From NCBI RefSeq assembly GCF_014284235.1, contig NZ_JACOGD010000002.1:603822-667821 (forward strand): a stretch of DNA of 64,000 nucleotides. The letters run 5' to 3'. The stretch's first letter is position 1. Each line of letters starts with the position of its first letter. The notes beneath the pieces were generated by a model that was not told the origin of the DNA, made no database searches, and saw only the letters and a list, made by a program, of their open reading frames with translations. Made by a program: the position numbers and the translations under genes. The DNA comes from Cognatundibacterium curvum (GTDB lineage: Bacteria > Pseudomonadota > Gammaproteobacteria > Burkholderiales > Burkholderiaceae_D). Positions 46,809-55,657 of the stretch are shown piece after piece.

Positions 46809-46814
46809 ATCTGC

Positions 46815-47717
46815 ATGCGGTTTCCCTGGCAGCAGCGACATTATGGACAGCGCATCACCATGGGTGGGCGTGATGTGGTGGTGTTCGGTATGGAGCGTCA
46901 CTACTGGCAGGATATTTACTATTATGCGATGACGTCCAGCTGGCCACAGTTTTTTCTGGCGGCGGCGCTGGTTTTTCTGAGTTTCAATCTGATCTTCGCC
47001 AGCCTGTACATGCTGGGCGATCATCCGATTGCGAACATGGCGCCAGATAATTTTCTGGGTGCTTTTTTCTTTAGCGTGGAAACCCTGGCGACGGTTGGCT
47101 ACGGCGATATGCATCCGCAAACTGTGTACGCGCACTGGGTGTCGACGACAGAAATTTTTGTCGGGATGGCCAGCGTCGCTTTGATTACGGGCGTGATGTT
47201 TGCCCGCTTTTCACGTCCGCGCGCGAGCATTCTGTTTTCTCAATATCCGGTTTCCCATGTCGCAGACGGTAAGCAATTACTCTTATTCAGGATAGCCAAT
47301 GCACGCCTGAATATCATCAGTGAAGCATCGGCTAAATTGCGCATGCTACAAGATGAAGAAACCACCAGCATGGGCAAATTCCGTAAGCTGACTGATCTCA
47401 GGCTGGAGCGTGATCAGCATCCTATGTTCAGTCTGGGCTGGACGATTATCCATGTGATTGATGCGAACAGCCCTTTATACGGAAAAACGCCGGAGCAACT
47501 CAAAGAGGTGAATACTGCATTTGTACTCACCATCGAAGGCGTGGATGAAACTACCCATCAAATGCAACGTGCACGCCAGTATTATCCGGTGCAGGAAATT
47601 CGTTGGAATCATCGTTTTGTGGATGTATTAAATTATCAGGGTTCAGTAGCTCATCTGCATTACCAGCACTTTCATGAGACTGTAGCCATTTCCGAATCAG
47701 CGCAAGCTGGTCAATGA
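46815..47717 (+). CDS. Inward rectifier potassium channel (KirBac-like)
   Basis: A 300-residue channel. After an N-terminal cytoplasmic slide helix come two membrane helices with the pore and selectivity filter TVGYGDM (residues 93-99). The C-terminal half is an immunoglobulin-like Kir cytoplasmic domain (RPRASILFSQYPVSHVADGKQLLLFRIANARLN). KirBac proteins form tetrameric potassium channels gated by lipids and protons. The gene lies between ybeY and corC, interrupting the usual order. It starts 6 bases after ybeY, and its regulation is probably shared with it. Confidence 0.93.
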   Translation: MRFPWQQRHYGQRITMGGRDVVVFGMERHYWQDIYYYAMTSSWPQFFLAAALVFLSFNLIFASLYMLGDHPIANMAPDNFLGAFFFSVETLATVGYGDMHPQTVYAHWVSTTEIFVGMASVALITGVMFARFSRPRASILFSQYPVSHVADGKQLLLFRIANARLNIISEASAKLRMLQDEETTSMGKFRKLTDLRLERDQHPMFSLGWTIIHVIDANSPLYGKTPEQLKEVNTAFVLTIEGVDETTHQMQRARQYYPVQEIRWNHRFVDVLNYQGSVAHLHYQHFHETVAISESAQAGQ

Positions 47718-47852
47718 GCGCTGCACGCGGTCGTGCTCATGCTAAGCTAAGTGTGGATTTGCAATAGATGCAACACGAATCGGCAGGATAATTTTGGATT
47801 CCGCTCTATTTGTTGTATTCTGTAGGATTGAAACAACGGCGTTAAGCCTCCT

Positions 47853-48731
47853 ATGCAAGAGCACTCTAGCAAGGTCAGATCTGCTGACCTTAAACCTCAC
47901 CGGTCACTTTTTGAACGATTGACCGCCTTAATTTCTCCCGAACCCGAAAATCGTGCGGAACTGTTAGAAGTTCTGACTGAAGCCCAGGAGCGCAATCTGA
48001 TCGATGCCGACGCACTGGCAATGATAGAGGGCGTGTTCCAGGTATCCGATTTGTCTGCCCGCGACATCATGGTGCCAAGGGCTCAGATGGACGTGATCGA
48101 CATTTCCAAACCTATTGATGAATGGATGCCTGAAGTGCTGGCCACTGCACACTCACGCTTCCCTGCCATCGATGATGATGACGAAAAAGTGGTCGGTATT
48201 TTGCTGGCTAAAGACTTATTGCGCTATTACGCGGAAGAGGCGTTCGATGTGCGCGACATGCTGCGTCCCGTCATTTACATTCCGGAATCAAAACGCCTGA
48301 ATGTCTTGCTGCGTGATTTCCGCGCCAATCGCAACCATATGGCGATGGTGGTCGATGAATACGGTGGCATTGCTGGTCTGATCACGATTGAAGATGTGCT
48401 GGAACAAATCGTGGGTGACATCGAGGATGAGTACGATTTCGAAGAGGAAGAAGACAACATCCTGGCGCTGGAAAACAAAGGTAATGGTAAGCGCTGGCGC
48501 GTGAAAGGCGTCACAGAAATCGGACAATTCAACAGCGTATTAGGCGTACGTCTGGCTGGCCCGGAGAGCGACAGTCTGGCGGATTTCCTTGCTGGTCATC
48601 TGGGCGAAGTCCCCCACAAGGGCGATGAGTTTACACTCGCCAATCTGCATTTTGAAGTATTGCGTGCCGATGCACGTCAGGTTCAGATTGTACAGGTAGA
48701 ACAAAGGCCCCGGACGGATGAGGATGAATAA
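47853..48731 (+). CDS. corC: HlyC/CorC-family CBS-domain protein
   Basis: A 292-residue soluble protein with two CBS domains (ARDIMVPRAQMDVIDI, MVVDEYGGIAGLITIEDVLEQIVGDIEDEYD) and a C-terminal transporter-associated domain. CorC is implicated in magnesium and cobalt efflux and in the ybeZYX-lnt operon. The stop overlaps lnt by 14 bases, so they are co-translated. Confidence 0.94.
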   Translation: MQEHSSKVRSADLKPHRSLFERLTALISPEPENRAELLEVLTEAQERNLIDADALAMIEGVFQVSDLSARDIMVPRAQMDVIDISKPIDEWMPEVLATAHSRFPAIDDDDEKVVGILLAKDLLRYYAEEAFDVRDMLRPVIYIPESKRLNVLLRDFRANRNHMAMVVDEYGGIAGLITIEDVLEQIVGDIEDEYDFEEEEDNILALENKGNGKRWRVKGVTEIGQFNSVLGVRLAGPESDSLADFLAGHLGEVPHKGDEFTLANLHFEVLRADARQVQIVQVEQRPRTDEDE

Positions 48732-50304
48732 AGCGGTTGCCACGGCCGCGACCTGGCTGACATCCTGCCGTAGCTGGAAACTGAATTTGTTGTTGCTCAT
48801 CGCAGGTGGATTGAATGTATTTGCATTTGAGCCTTACGGCTTCTGGCAAATACAGACGCTGGGTCTGGCGCTATTGTTCATCGTGCTGCTGGCACCAGCG
48901 CCGGAACAGCAAAGCTATCGTCGCGTCATGCTCCAGTCGGGTTTGTACAGCTTTGCCTGGCTGACGACTAGCATCAGCTGGCTGGTGATAGCAATGTCGC
49001 GTTATGGTGGTATGCCCTGGCCGCTGGCCGTGCTTGCGCTGATCGTGTTAACTCTTTTCCTGTCACTGTATAGCGCGGCTTTTGCTGCGCTCTCGCTCTA
49101 TTTACGTCGCCGCTTTGCTTTAAGTCGTTTGCAAGTCTTGCTGAGTATTTTTCCGGCAGTCTGGATGCTGACGGAATGGTGTAAAGGCTGGATGTTCACC
49201 GGCTTTCCCTGGGCGATTGCCGGTTATGCACACACCAATAGCCCGCTGGCTGCGTATGCGCCAGTGGCGGGCGTTTATGGCCTGAGTCTGCTGGCTGCCA
49301 TGTTAGCAGCACTGCTGGCAACTACCTTGTTGCCCGCTGTGAGCCGGCGCACACGTTGGGCTGCACTGGCCGGAATTGCTGTCTTACTGTTATCCGGCGC
49401 GGCATTGCATGAGGTGCGCTGGACTCAGCCACTGGGAAACACCTTGCAAGTCAGATTATTGCAGGGGAATGTGGATCAGGATCTGAAATTTCAACAGGAA
49501 CGTCTGAACGATTCGCTGCGCCTGTATTTCGACATGATCACCGCAGCACCCGCAGATTTGATCGCGACTCCGGAAACGGCCTTGCCGACCTTGTCGTCTA
49601 TGCTGCCGGAAGACTATCTGCCACGTATCAATGCGTTTGCGCAGCAGAGTGGCAGCACTGTTTTGCTGGGCCTGGGCGTGCAGGATGCGGCTGATAAATA
49701 TTCAAACAGCCTGCTTGGTTTTTCGCCGCAATATAAAGAACGCGCCTACCGCTACGATAAACATCATTTGTTGCCCTTCGGTGAATTTATTCCTTTCGGT
49801 TTTCATTGGTTTGTAAAACTGATGCATATACCGATTGGGGATTTCTCCGGTGCCGGTTTGTATCAGATGCCGATGGCGGTCAAAGATCAGTTTGTGATGC
49901 CCGATATTTGTTACGAGAGTTTGTTTGGTGAGGAAATCGCAGCGCAGATCAAAGCCCGTTATGTGGCGCAACAGGCGGTACCCAGTATTTTGCTGAACGT
50001 GTCAAATCTGGCCTGGTACGGCGACTCGATAGCCATGCCCCAGCATTTGCAGTTTGCACAGATGCGGGTACTCGAAACCGGGCGTCCTTTAATCAGTGCT
50101 ACCAATACTGGCGCTACCGTGATTATCGATGCCTCGGCACAGGTGAGGCAGCAACTGCCTTACCAGCAGCAAGCGGTATTGCAGGGTGCGGTGCAGGGTA
50201 TGCAGGGCGTCACACCTTATATCCAGTTCGGAAATGGCCTGGCGCTGGGCGTGGCTTTGCTGCTGATCTTATTGGCGGTGGTAGCACGTCGGCGCGGGCA
50301 CTAA
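48718..50304 (+). CDS. lnt: Apolipoprotein N-acyltransferase
   Basis: A 528-residue inner-membrane enzyme with about seven membrane helices (the last near the C-terminus) and a periplasmic nitrilase-like domain. The catalytic triad is Glu286 (TPETALPT), Lys348 (YDKHHLLPFGEFIP) and Cys398 (DICYESLFGEE). It N-acylates the lipid-modified cysteine of lipoproteins before Lol sorting. A strong terminator follows. Confidence 0.97.
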   Translation: MRMNKAVATAATWLTSCRSWKLNLLLLIAGGLNVFAFEPYGFWQIQTLGLALLFIVLLAPAPEQQSYRRVMLQSGLYSFAWLTTSISWLVIAMSRYGGMPWPLAVLALIVLTLFLSLYSAAFAALSLYLRRRFALSRLQVLLSIFPAVWMLTEWCKGWMFTGFPWAIAGYAHTNSPLAAYAPVAGVYGLSLLAAMLAALLATTLLPAVSRRTRWAALAGIAVLLLSGAALHEVRWTQPLGNTLQVRLLQGNVDQDLKFQQERLNDSLRLYFDMITAAPADLIATPETALPTLSSMLPEDYLPRINAFAQQSGSTVLLGLGVQDAADKYSNSLLGFSPQYKERAYRYDKHHLLPFGEFIPFGFHWFVKLMHIPIGDFSGAGLYQMPMAVKDQFVMPDICYESLFGEEIAAQIKARYVAQQAVPSILLNVSNLAWYGDSIAMPQHLQFAQMRVLETGRPLISATNTGATVIIDASAQVRQQLPYQQQAVLQGAVQGMQGVTPYIQFGNGLALGVALLLILLAVVARRRGH

Positions 50305-50330
50305 ACGCGGGCAACTGGCTGAGCGGAATC

Positions 50331-50361
50331 AAAAAGGCACTCATAAGAGTGCCTTTTTTTT
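50331..50361 (+). terminator. Rho-independent terminator of lnt
   Basis: Stem GGCACTC (50336-50342) pairs with GAGTGCC (50347-50353) and runs into eight Ts, with matching As upstream, so it may also serve the convergent gene. Confidence 0.93.
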
Positions 50362-50397
50362 GCATCGCAACCTGAAGCCATGCTATGTCAATTTGTT

Positions 50398-50766
50398 TTA
50401 GCCTGCCTGTTGTTGCTCTATATCTTCCAGGCATTCGCGGCCGCGTTGTGTGATTTCCAGTTGTTGTGTGTCTGGATTTAACTGCACATGCGCCTTTTTG
50501 CTCAGGAAGTTAACGATTGCATTCGGCAATTTGACTTCTTCACCTTTGGCGATAGCGCGTAAGCCATCAATGCATTGTTTGATAAACAGAGTCTGACGTC
50601 CGATTTCTGTTAATTCCAGACTGCCATCCTTGCGAAATGCAATCAATTTAATGCCGGATAATTTTTTTGCGTTACGGTTGACGCAGACACTGGGCTTGCC
50701 ATGCTTGCCGAGCAGACTAACCTGCTCGAGTGCATCGAATTCATCAATGCTCAGTTTGTGATTCAT
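50398..50766 (-). CDS. Conserved hypothetical protein
   Basis: A 122-residue soluble protein starting MNHKLSIDEFDALEQVSLLGKHGK. It is mixed alpha/beta with charged segments (KLSGIKLIAFRKDGSLELTEIGRQTLFIKQ) that could form a small winged-helix-like DNA- or RNA-binding fold, but I cannot name a family. The internal ATG at 50766 is preferred to a start at 50808 in the same frame. It is monocistronic and convergent with lnt. Confidence 0.7.
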   Translation of the reverse strand: MNHKLSIDEFDALEQVSLLGKHGKPSVCVNRNAKKLSGIKLIAFRKDGSLELTEIGRQTLFIKQCIDGLRAIAKGEEVKLPNAIVNFLSKKAHVQLNPDTQQLEITQRGRECLEDIEQQQAG

Positions 50767-51354
50767 AGTACGGGTCTTTCTTTGGAGTTTGCGGTAACTG
50801 GTGCGCACGCCTGACGGATGGGTGGCAGGGAATCGCAGAGCTTGCGGGCGGGTTTTGCAGAACTCTCGGCTCTGTGCATCGCATTCTTGCCCTGCCGGGT
50901 GTCAGTGCTGCTGTTCATGCTGCTCAATCAGGGGTCTGAATATAGCACATGCGGGCAGTGATCTGCCTTATCTGACTGGAGATGAGCGGGATTCTTTTCA
51001 TGAGGATGGCGGGAGTGGACCAGCCGGGTCTGTAGATTTCAGTGATGAGGATTGGATTGATGGCAACTGGTATTGCTTCTATGTAATTTTTAAAAAAGTA
51101 GTTGAACTACAAAAAGTAGTATAACTACAAAACATTTGCGCTATTTGTGGGCTCGTTGCAACATCGATGGGCATTGTTTTAAGGCGTATGCACTGTTATC
51201 GGTCAAATTTCTGTAGTTGTATGTAGTCTTCGTTTGACACTGAATCTAGTTTTAGTACAAAATTCTTTCTGGAACGTAGGGTTCTGGTTCGTAAAGTGGT
51301 AGATACAGTGCAGCTCAAAAGTGTAGTTTTATACAAGAGTGAGGGGACAAACAG
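50767..51354. promoter_or_regulatory. Long regulatory region upstream of the glucan locus
   Basis: A 590-base gap with no supported gene. Its right half is AT-rich and holds two strong palindromes (51098-51128), degenerate copies at 51213-51227 and 51323-51335, and a possible promoter with TTGACA at 51234-51239 and TACAAA at 51256-51261 (16-base spacer). The left half (50767-51090) showed no clear structure. Confidence 0.55.
51098..51128 (+). promoter_or_regulatory. Tandem HexR-like operator boxes
   Basis: Two palindromes with identical arms: GTAGT-TGA-ACTAC (51098-51110) and GTAGT-ATA-ACTAC (51116-51128), centred 18 bases apart and flanked by A-runs. The arms match the HexR pattern GTA(A/G)T-N3-A(T/C)TAC known from gammaproteobacteria (recalled, not checked). 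An RpiR/HexR-type regulator is encoded at the end of the downstream locus as a glucokinase fusion, which makes it the leading candidate to bind here. Confidence 0.6.
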
Positions 51355-54039
51355 ATGAAACAACAAATGCAACAGCGTGTGCAGGCTCAGCCTGCGCAGC
51401 GTTTTCAGTTAAGCCCGGTCGCGATCGCTTGCGGCGTATTGGTCATGAGTATGTCCAATCTGGCGCAGGCGCAGGAAGCCAAAGCGGAGAAGCCAGCCGC
51501 CGACGCCAAGTCAACGACCGTCGTTGTGACCGGTATCCGTAAAGGTATCGAAGACGCGATCAGCGTGAAAAAAAATTCCAACGCGATTGTTGAGGCAATT
51601 TCTGCAGAAGACATCGGTAAACTGCCGGATACCAGCATTGCAGAATCGATCGCCCGCCTGCCTGGCTTGTCAGCGCAGCGCGTGAATGGTCAGGCGCAGC
51701 AAATCAGTATCCGTGGTACTTCCGGTGATTTATCTACCGTGACCCTGAATGGCCGTGAACAAGTATCCACCAGTGCCAGCCGTGTAGTTGAATATGATCA
51801 GTATCCATCCGAGCTGATCAGCGGTGTGACAGTATATAAAACTGCAGATCCTTCTTTGGTAGGACAAGGTTTGTCCGGTACCGTCGATCTGCAAACCGTG
51901 AAACCTTTGGCCTTTGCCGGCCGTACGATTGCTGTGAATGTACGTGGCGAACGTAACTCCCTGGGCAGCGAAAGCCCGGGTGCACCGAGCACCGGTAACC
52001 GCGTCAGCGCTTCCTATATCGATCAGTTTGCTAACCGCACCGTTGGCGTGGCACTGGGCTTTGCGCACAGCGATAAACCAAATGTGAACAATTTCTTCGA
52101 AACCTGGAACTGGGTAGAAGGTAATAAAGGCGTACCTGATGGCGTGAAAGCCCCGCAAGGTATTAAAGCCCTGGCGATCACAGGTAATTCCAAACGTGAT
52201 GGTCTGATCGGTGTGGTCGAATGGCGTCCATCCAAAACCTTTACATCGACATTTGACGCTTACCATTCTGAGTTAAAGCAGGATGAAGTGCGTCGTGGTT
52301 TTGAAGTTCCGCTTGAAAGCTGGTCCGGTGCCAGTTTCTCTAACCTGAATGTGGTCAACGGTCTGGCAGTCGCTGGTACGATTAACGCGAGTCCGGTGAT
52401 CCGTAATAATTCCTTTACTAAAGAGAGTGAGATCACTGCTTTTGGCTGGAACAATAAATTCACGCTGGATCAATGGACATTGGTGGCTGATATCAGCCAT
52501 TCTTCAGCCAAAATCAAAGAAAAACTGATAGAGATCAACTCTGGTCGTGCAGCTGGCAACATCAGCTACAACTATGCAAATGGCCGTGATATTCCGACTT
52601 TCACTTTCTCTGATAGCCTGTCCGATCCGGCTGCGATCAAGATCGGCGGTAAATTCGGTGATGGTTATGTGAATGTACCTTCGCTCAACGATAAGCTGAA
52701 TTCTTTCCGCCTCAGCGCTCGCCGTGATTTTAGCGACGGCATGATTTCCAGTGCTGAAGTTGGTGTGAATTACTCCAAGCGTGATAAATCCAAAGAGCAT
52801 CTGGAAACTGGCTTTGATAAGATAGGCGATGGTTCTTTCTCATCCAGTGTTTTGTATGGCCCGCAGGATCTGAGCTTCCTGAATATGCCAAACACGCTGA
52901 GCTGGAATATTCCTGGTGTATTGGCTGCGAATTTCGGCCCTTATAACGCGGTAGTATTGAACCCTTGGGGGGCAACGAAGAACTGGTCGCTGACTGAAAA
53001 GGTCACTACCGGCTATGCCAAACTGAATCTGGATACCGAAGTCTCCAGCATTCCGGTCGCTGGTAATTTTGGTGTGCAGGTAGTCCGTACCGACCAGTCC
53101 TCCACCTCGAATGCTTTGCTGTCCTGGCCTATCGCTGCGCTTGTACCGGTCACGGATGGTAAGGTGTATACCGACGTATTGCCTAGTCTGAATCTGGCTG
53201 CGACTTTCCCTGGTGAGCAAATCGTCCGCTTTGGTATCGGTAAGTCGATAGCACGCGCCAAGCTGGACGAGTTGAATGCTGCACGTGAAGTCGGTTTATC
53301 TAACGGTAAAACCGGGACCCCTAGCGGCAATGGTGGTAACGCCAGACTCGATCCGTGGAAAGCAGATTATGTCGATCTGTCTTACGAAAAATACTTTGGT
53401 AAGAAGGCTTATGTCTCCGCTGCGGTATTCCACAAGCAATTGAAATCGTATATCTACAAACAGACCACACCTTACGATTTCTCTGCCATGAATATCCCTG
53501 GTGCGACGACCAATACCGGTACCTTCACGCAGCCTATCAATGGCCAGGGCGGTAAGCTGCAGGGACTGGAGCTGGCGGTATCTTTACCATTGGATCTGGT
53601 TTCGCCTATGCTGGATGGCTTCGGCGTAACAGCGAACCTGTCGCTGACCAATAGCGCAATTTCGATTAAAGATCAGCGTTTTGGCAGCCAAAGCGTACCT
53701 CTGCCAGGCTTGTCTAAAAATGTCGCTAACCTGACTGCTTATTATGAGAAAGATGGTTACTCTGCCCGTATCAGCCAGCGTCGTCGTAGCGATTTCGTCG
53801 GCGAAATCGGTGGCCCTGGTGGTCAGAATGAGCTGACTTTTGTGAAGGCGGATACTGTCGTTGATCTGCAATTGGGTTATGACTTCACAACGGGTTTCGC
53901 GAAAGGTGCTTCGCTCTTATTCCAGGTGAATAATCTGACTGATACCGCATTCCAGACCTACTCCGGTTCACCAGATCGCCCACGTGGCTATCAAAAATAT
54001 GGCCGCCAGATGTTCGTCGGCATCAACTATAAGATGTAA
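51355..54039 (+). CDS. TonB-dependent outer-membrane receptor (carbohydrate type)
   Basis: An 894-residue receptor with a signal peptide (cleaved near residue 39, NLAQA-QEAK), a TonB-box-like TTVVVTG at about 53-59, a plug domain (SAEDIGKLPDTSIAESIARLPG; VNGQAQQISIRG) and a C-terminal 22-strand barrel. It belongs to the TIGR01782-like group of proteobacterial receptors used for oligosaccharides. Followed by an MFS sugar transporter, amylase and glucosidase genes, it probably imports maltodextrins across the outer membrane. The leader GGGGACAAACAGATG is identical to that of the MFS gene. Confidence 0.93.
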   Translation: MKQQMQQRVQAQPAQRFQLSPVAIACGVLVMSMSNLAQAQEAKAEKPAADAKSTTVVVTGIRKGIEDAISVKKNSNAIVEAISAEDIGKLPDTSIAESIARLPGLSAQRVNGQAQQISIRGTSGDLSTVTLNGREQVSTSASRVVEYDQYPSELISGVTVYKTADPSLVGQGLSGTVDLQTVKPLAFAGRTIAVNVRGERNSLGSESPGAPSTGNRVSASYIDQFANRTVGVALGFAHSDKPNVNNFFETWNWVEGNKGVPDGVKAPQGIKALAITGNSKRDGLIGVVEWRPSKTFTSTFDAYHSELKQDEVRRGFEVPLESWSGASFSNLNVVNGLAVAGTINASPVIRNNSFTKESEITAFGWNNKFTLDQWTLVADISHSSAKIKEKLIEINSGRAAGNISYNYANGRDIPTFTFSDSLSDPAAIKIGGKFGDGYVNVPSLNDKLNSFRLSARRDFSDGMISSAEVGVNYSKRDKSKEHLETGFDKIGDGSFSSSVLYGPQDLSFLNMPNTLSWNIPGVLAANFGPYNAVVLNPWGATKNWSLTEKVTTGYAKLNLDTEVSSIPVAGNFGVQVVRTDQSSTSNALLSWPIAALVPVTDGKVYTDVLPSLNLAATFPGEQIVRFGIGKSIARAKLDELNAAREVGLSNGKTGTPSGNGGNARLDPWKADYVDLSYEKYFGKKAYVSAAVFHKQLKSYIYKQTTPYDFSAMNIPGATTNTGTFTQPINGQGGKLQGLELAVSLPLDLVSPMLDGFGVTANLSLTNSAISIKDQRFGSQSVPLPGLSKNVANLTAYYEKDGYSARISQRRRSDFVGEIGGPGGQNELTFVKADTVVDLQLGYDFTTGFAKGASLLFQVNNLTDTAFQTYSGSPDRPRGYQKYGRQMFVGINYKM

Positions 54040-54056
54040 TTTTTGTCTTGTTATTG

Positions 54057-54096
54057 AAAGCCCTTCTGCAGCCCAGGCTGAGAAGGGCTTTTTTTG
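54057..54096 (+). terminator. Terminator after the TonB-dependent receptor gene
   Basis: Stem AAAGCCCTTCT (54057-54067) pairs with AGAAGGGCTTT (54081-54091), followed by a T-run. It would reduce transcription of the downstream genes relative to the receptor. Confidence 0.9.
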
Positions 54097-54236
54097 AGAT
54101 ATGCTGCGGCACTGTATGCAGACTTGGCATATCTGCTGGAATGACAAGAGCAAGCCAGTCATAATCAGACTTCATGAGGCGAAACCGTAGCAGTTTCGTG
54201 AATTGGAGCATTTCTTATTCAGGCGGGGACAAACAG

Positions 54237-55556
54237 ATGCAAAGTATCGTCAATAAGCCCACACTGTCGTTCTGGCAGTTGTGGAATATGAGTTTTGGTT
54301 TTTTTGGTATTCAGTTTGGATTCGCTCTGCAAAATGCGAACACCAGCCGCATTTTTTCAACGCTGGGCGCACTGCCTGATGACCTGCCTTTATTCTGGCT
54401 CGCAGCACCGGTGACCGGCTTGCTGGTGCAGCCGATAATCGGCTATCTGAGCGACCGTACCTGGCATCCGACCTGGGGCCGTCGTCGTCCTTTTTTCTTT
54501 ATCGGGGCCTTGCTGGCTTCATTCGCTTTGTTAGCGATGCCACATGCCAGCGCAATCTGGATGGCGGTTGTGGTCTTATGGCTGATGGACGCGGCGATTA
54601 ATGTCTCTATGGAGCCTTTCCGTGCCTTCGTCGGCGATAAGCTGGCACCATCACAGCAAACTGCCGGATTTGCGATGCAAACCTTCTTCATTGGTTGCGG
54701 CGCCGTGATTGCCTCGCTGTTACCGACTTTTTTCTCGGATGTCATGGGCGTGAGCAATGTTGCATTGGATGGTGGCATACCGGATACCGTCAGATACTCG
54801 TTTTACGCCGGTGGCAGTATTTATTTTCTGGCTGTGCTGTGGACGGTGATTAGCAGTGAGGAATTACCACCGCAGGATATGCAAAAGTTTGAGCAGCAAC
54901 GTGCTGCCAGCAAGGGTATAGCGGCAGCCGTGCGTGAAATGGTATCCGGTTTCATGCATATGCCTGAGACCATGATCAAGCTGGCGGTCGTACAATTCTT
55001 TACCTGGATCGCTTTGTTCGCGATGTGGATCTACACCACCACCGCAATTGCAGAACATATTTTTGCGACCACGAATTCGCAATCCTCCAGTTTTCAGGAA
55101 GCGGGTAACTGGGTAGGTACCATGTTTGCGGTCTATAACGGCGTGTCTGCGCTGGCGGCCTTTTTGTTGCCTGTGCTGGCGAAACGCAGCAGTAAAAAAT
55201 TAGTCCATATGCTGTGTCTGCTGGCAGGTGGAGCCGGGCTGATCAGCATCTACTTCATCCATACACAACTGTGGTTATTGCTGCCTATGCTGGGCATGGG
55301 ACTGGCGTGGGCCAGCATACTCACGATGCCTTATGCATTGCTGGCGTCTTCTTTGCCACAAGAAAAAATGGGCTATTACATGGGGGTGTTTAACTTCTTC
55401 ATCGTGATCCCGCAAATTGTGAGTGGCTTATTGCTGGGTTGGGTGACGCGTCACTGGTTTGATGGCCAGACCGTCAAAACCCTGATGCTGGGCGGCGCCT
55501 GTATGATCATTGCCGGTTTGCTGAGCCTGATGATTAAAGAAGAAGCTGCCGCGTAA
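54237..55556 (+). CDS. MFS sugar transporter (SLC45/GPH-like)
   Basis: A 439-residue transporter with about twelve membrane helices. It contains FFGIQFGFALQNANTSRIFSTLGA, IGYLSDRTWHPTWGRRRPFFFIGALLAS and MEPFRAFVGDKL, characteristic of the maltose/sucrose-type MFS proteins in TonB-receptor glucan loci. It likely moves maltose or maltodextrins across the inner membrane. The ATG at 54237 has the same 15-base leader as the receptor gene; a frame extending to 54174 is discounted. Confidence 0.92.
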   Translation: MQSIVNKPTLSFWQLWNMSFGFFGIQFGFALQNANTSRIFSTLGALPDDLPLFWLAAPVTGLLVQPIIGYLSDRTWHPTWGRRRPFFFIGALLASFALLAMPHASAIWMAVVVLWLMDAAINVSMEPFRAFVGDKLAPSQQTAGFAMQTFFIGCGAVIASLLPTFFSDVMGVSNVALDGGIPDTVRYSFYAGGSIYFLAVLWTVISSEELPPQDMQKFEQQRAASKGIAAAVREMVSGFMHMPETMIKLAVVQFFTWIALFAMWIYTTTAIAEHIFATTNSQSSSFQEAGNWVGTMFAVYNGVSALAAFLLPVLAKRSSKKLVHMLCLLAGGAGLISIYFIHTQLWLLLPMLGMGLAWASILTMPYALLASSLPQEKMGYYMGVFNFFIVIPQIVSGLLLGWVTRHWFDGQTVKTLMLGGACMIIAGLLSLMIKEEAAA

Positions 55557-55583
55557 GCGATTTTCTACTCAAGGGTGAAATAT

Positions 55584-55625
55584 CACTCTGCGCTTCGGCC
55601 TTTGCTGGCTGAGGCTAGCAGAGTG
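55584..55625 (+). other. Hairpin between the MFS and amylase genes
   Basis: Inverted repeat CACTCTGC (55584-55591) with GCAGAGTG (55618-55625) and a 26-base partly self-complementary loop. No T-run follows; it could be an mRNA processing or stabilising element. Confidence 0.4.
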
Positions 55626-55657
55626 GCGCTTTATCCGCGTAATGGAGTGAGAGCCAA

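Noticed and set aside
50801..51124. Possible 107-codon gene in the regulatory region before the receptor
   Set aside because: Cysteine- and serine-rich low-quality sequence running into the operator boxes; no family match.
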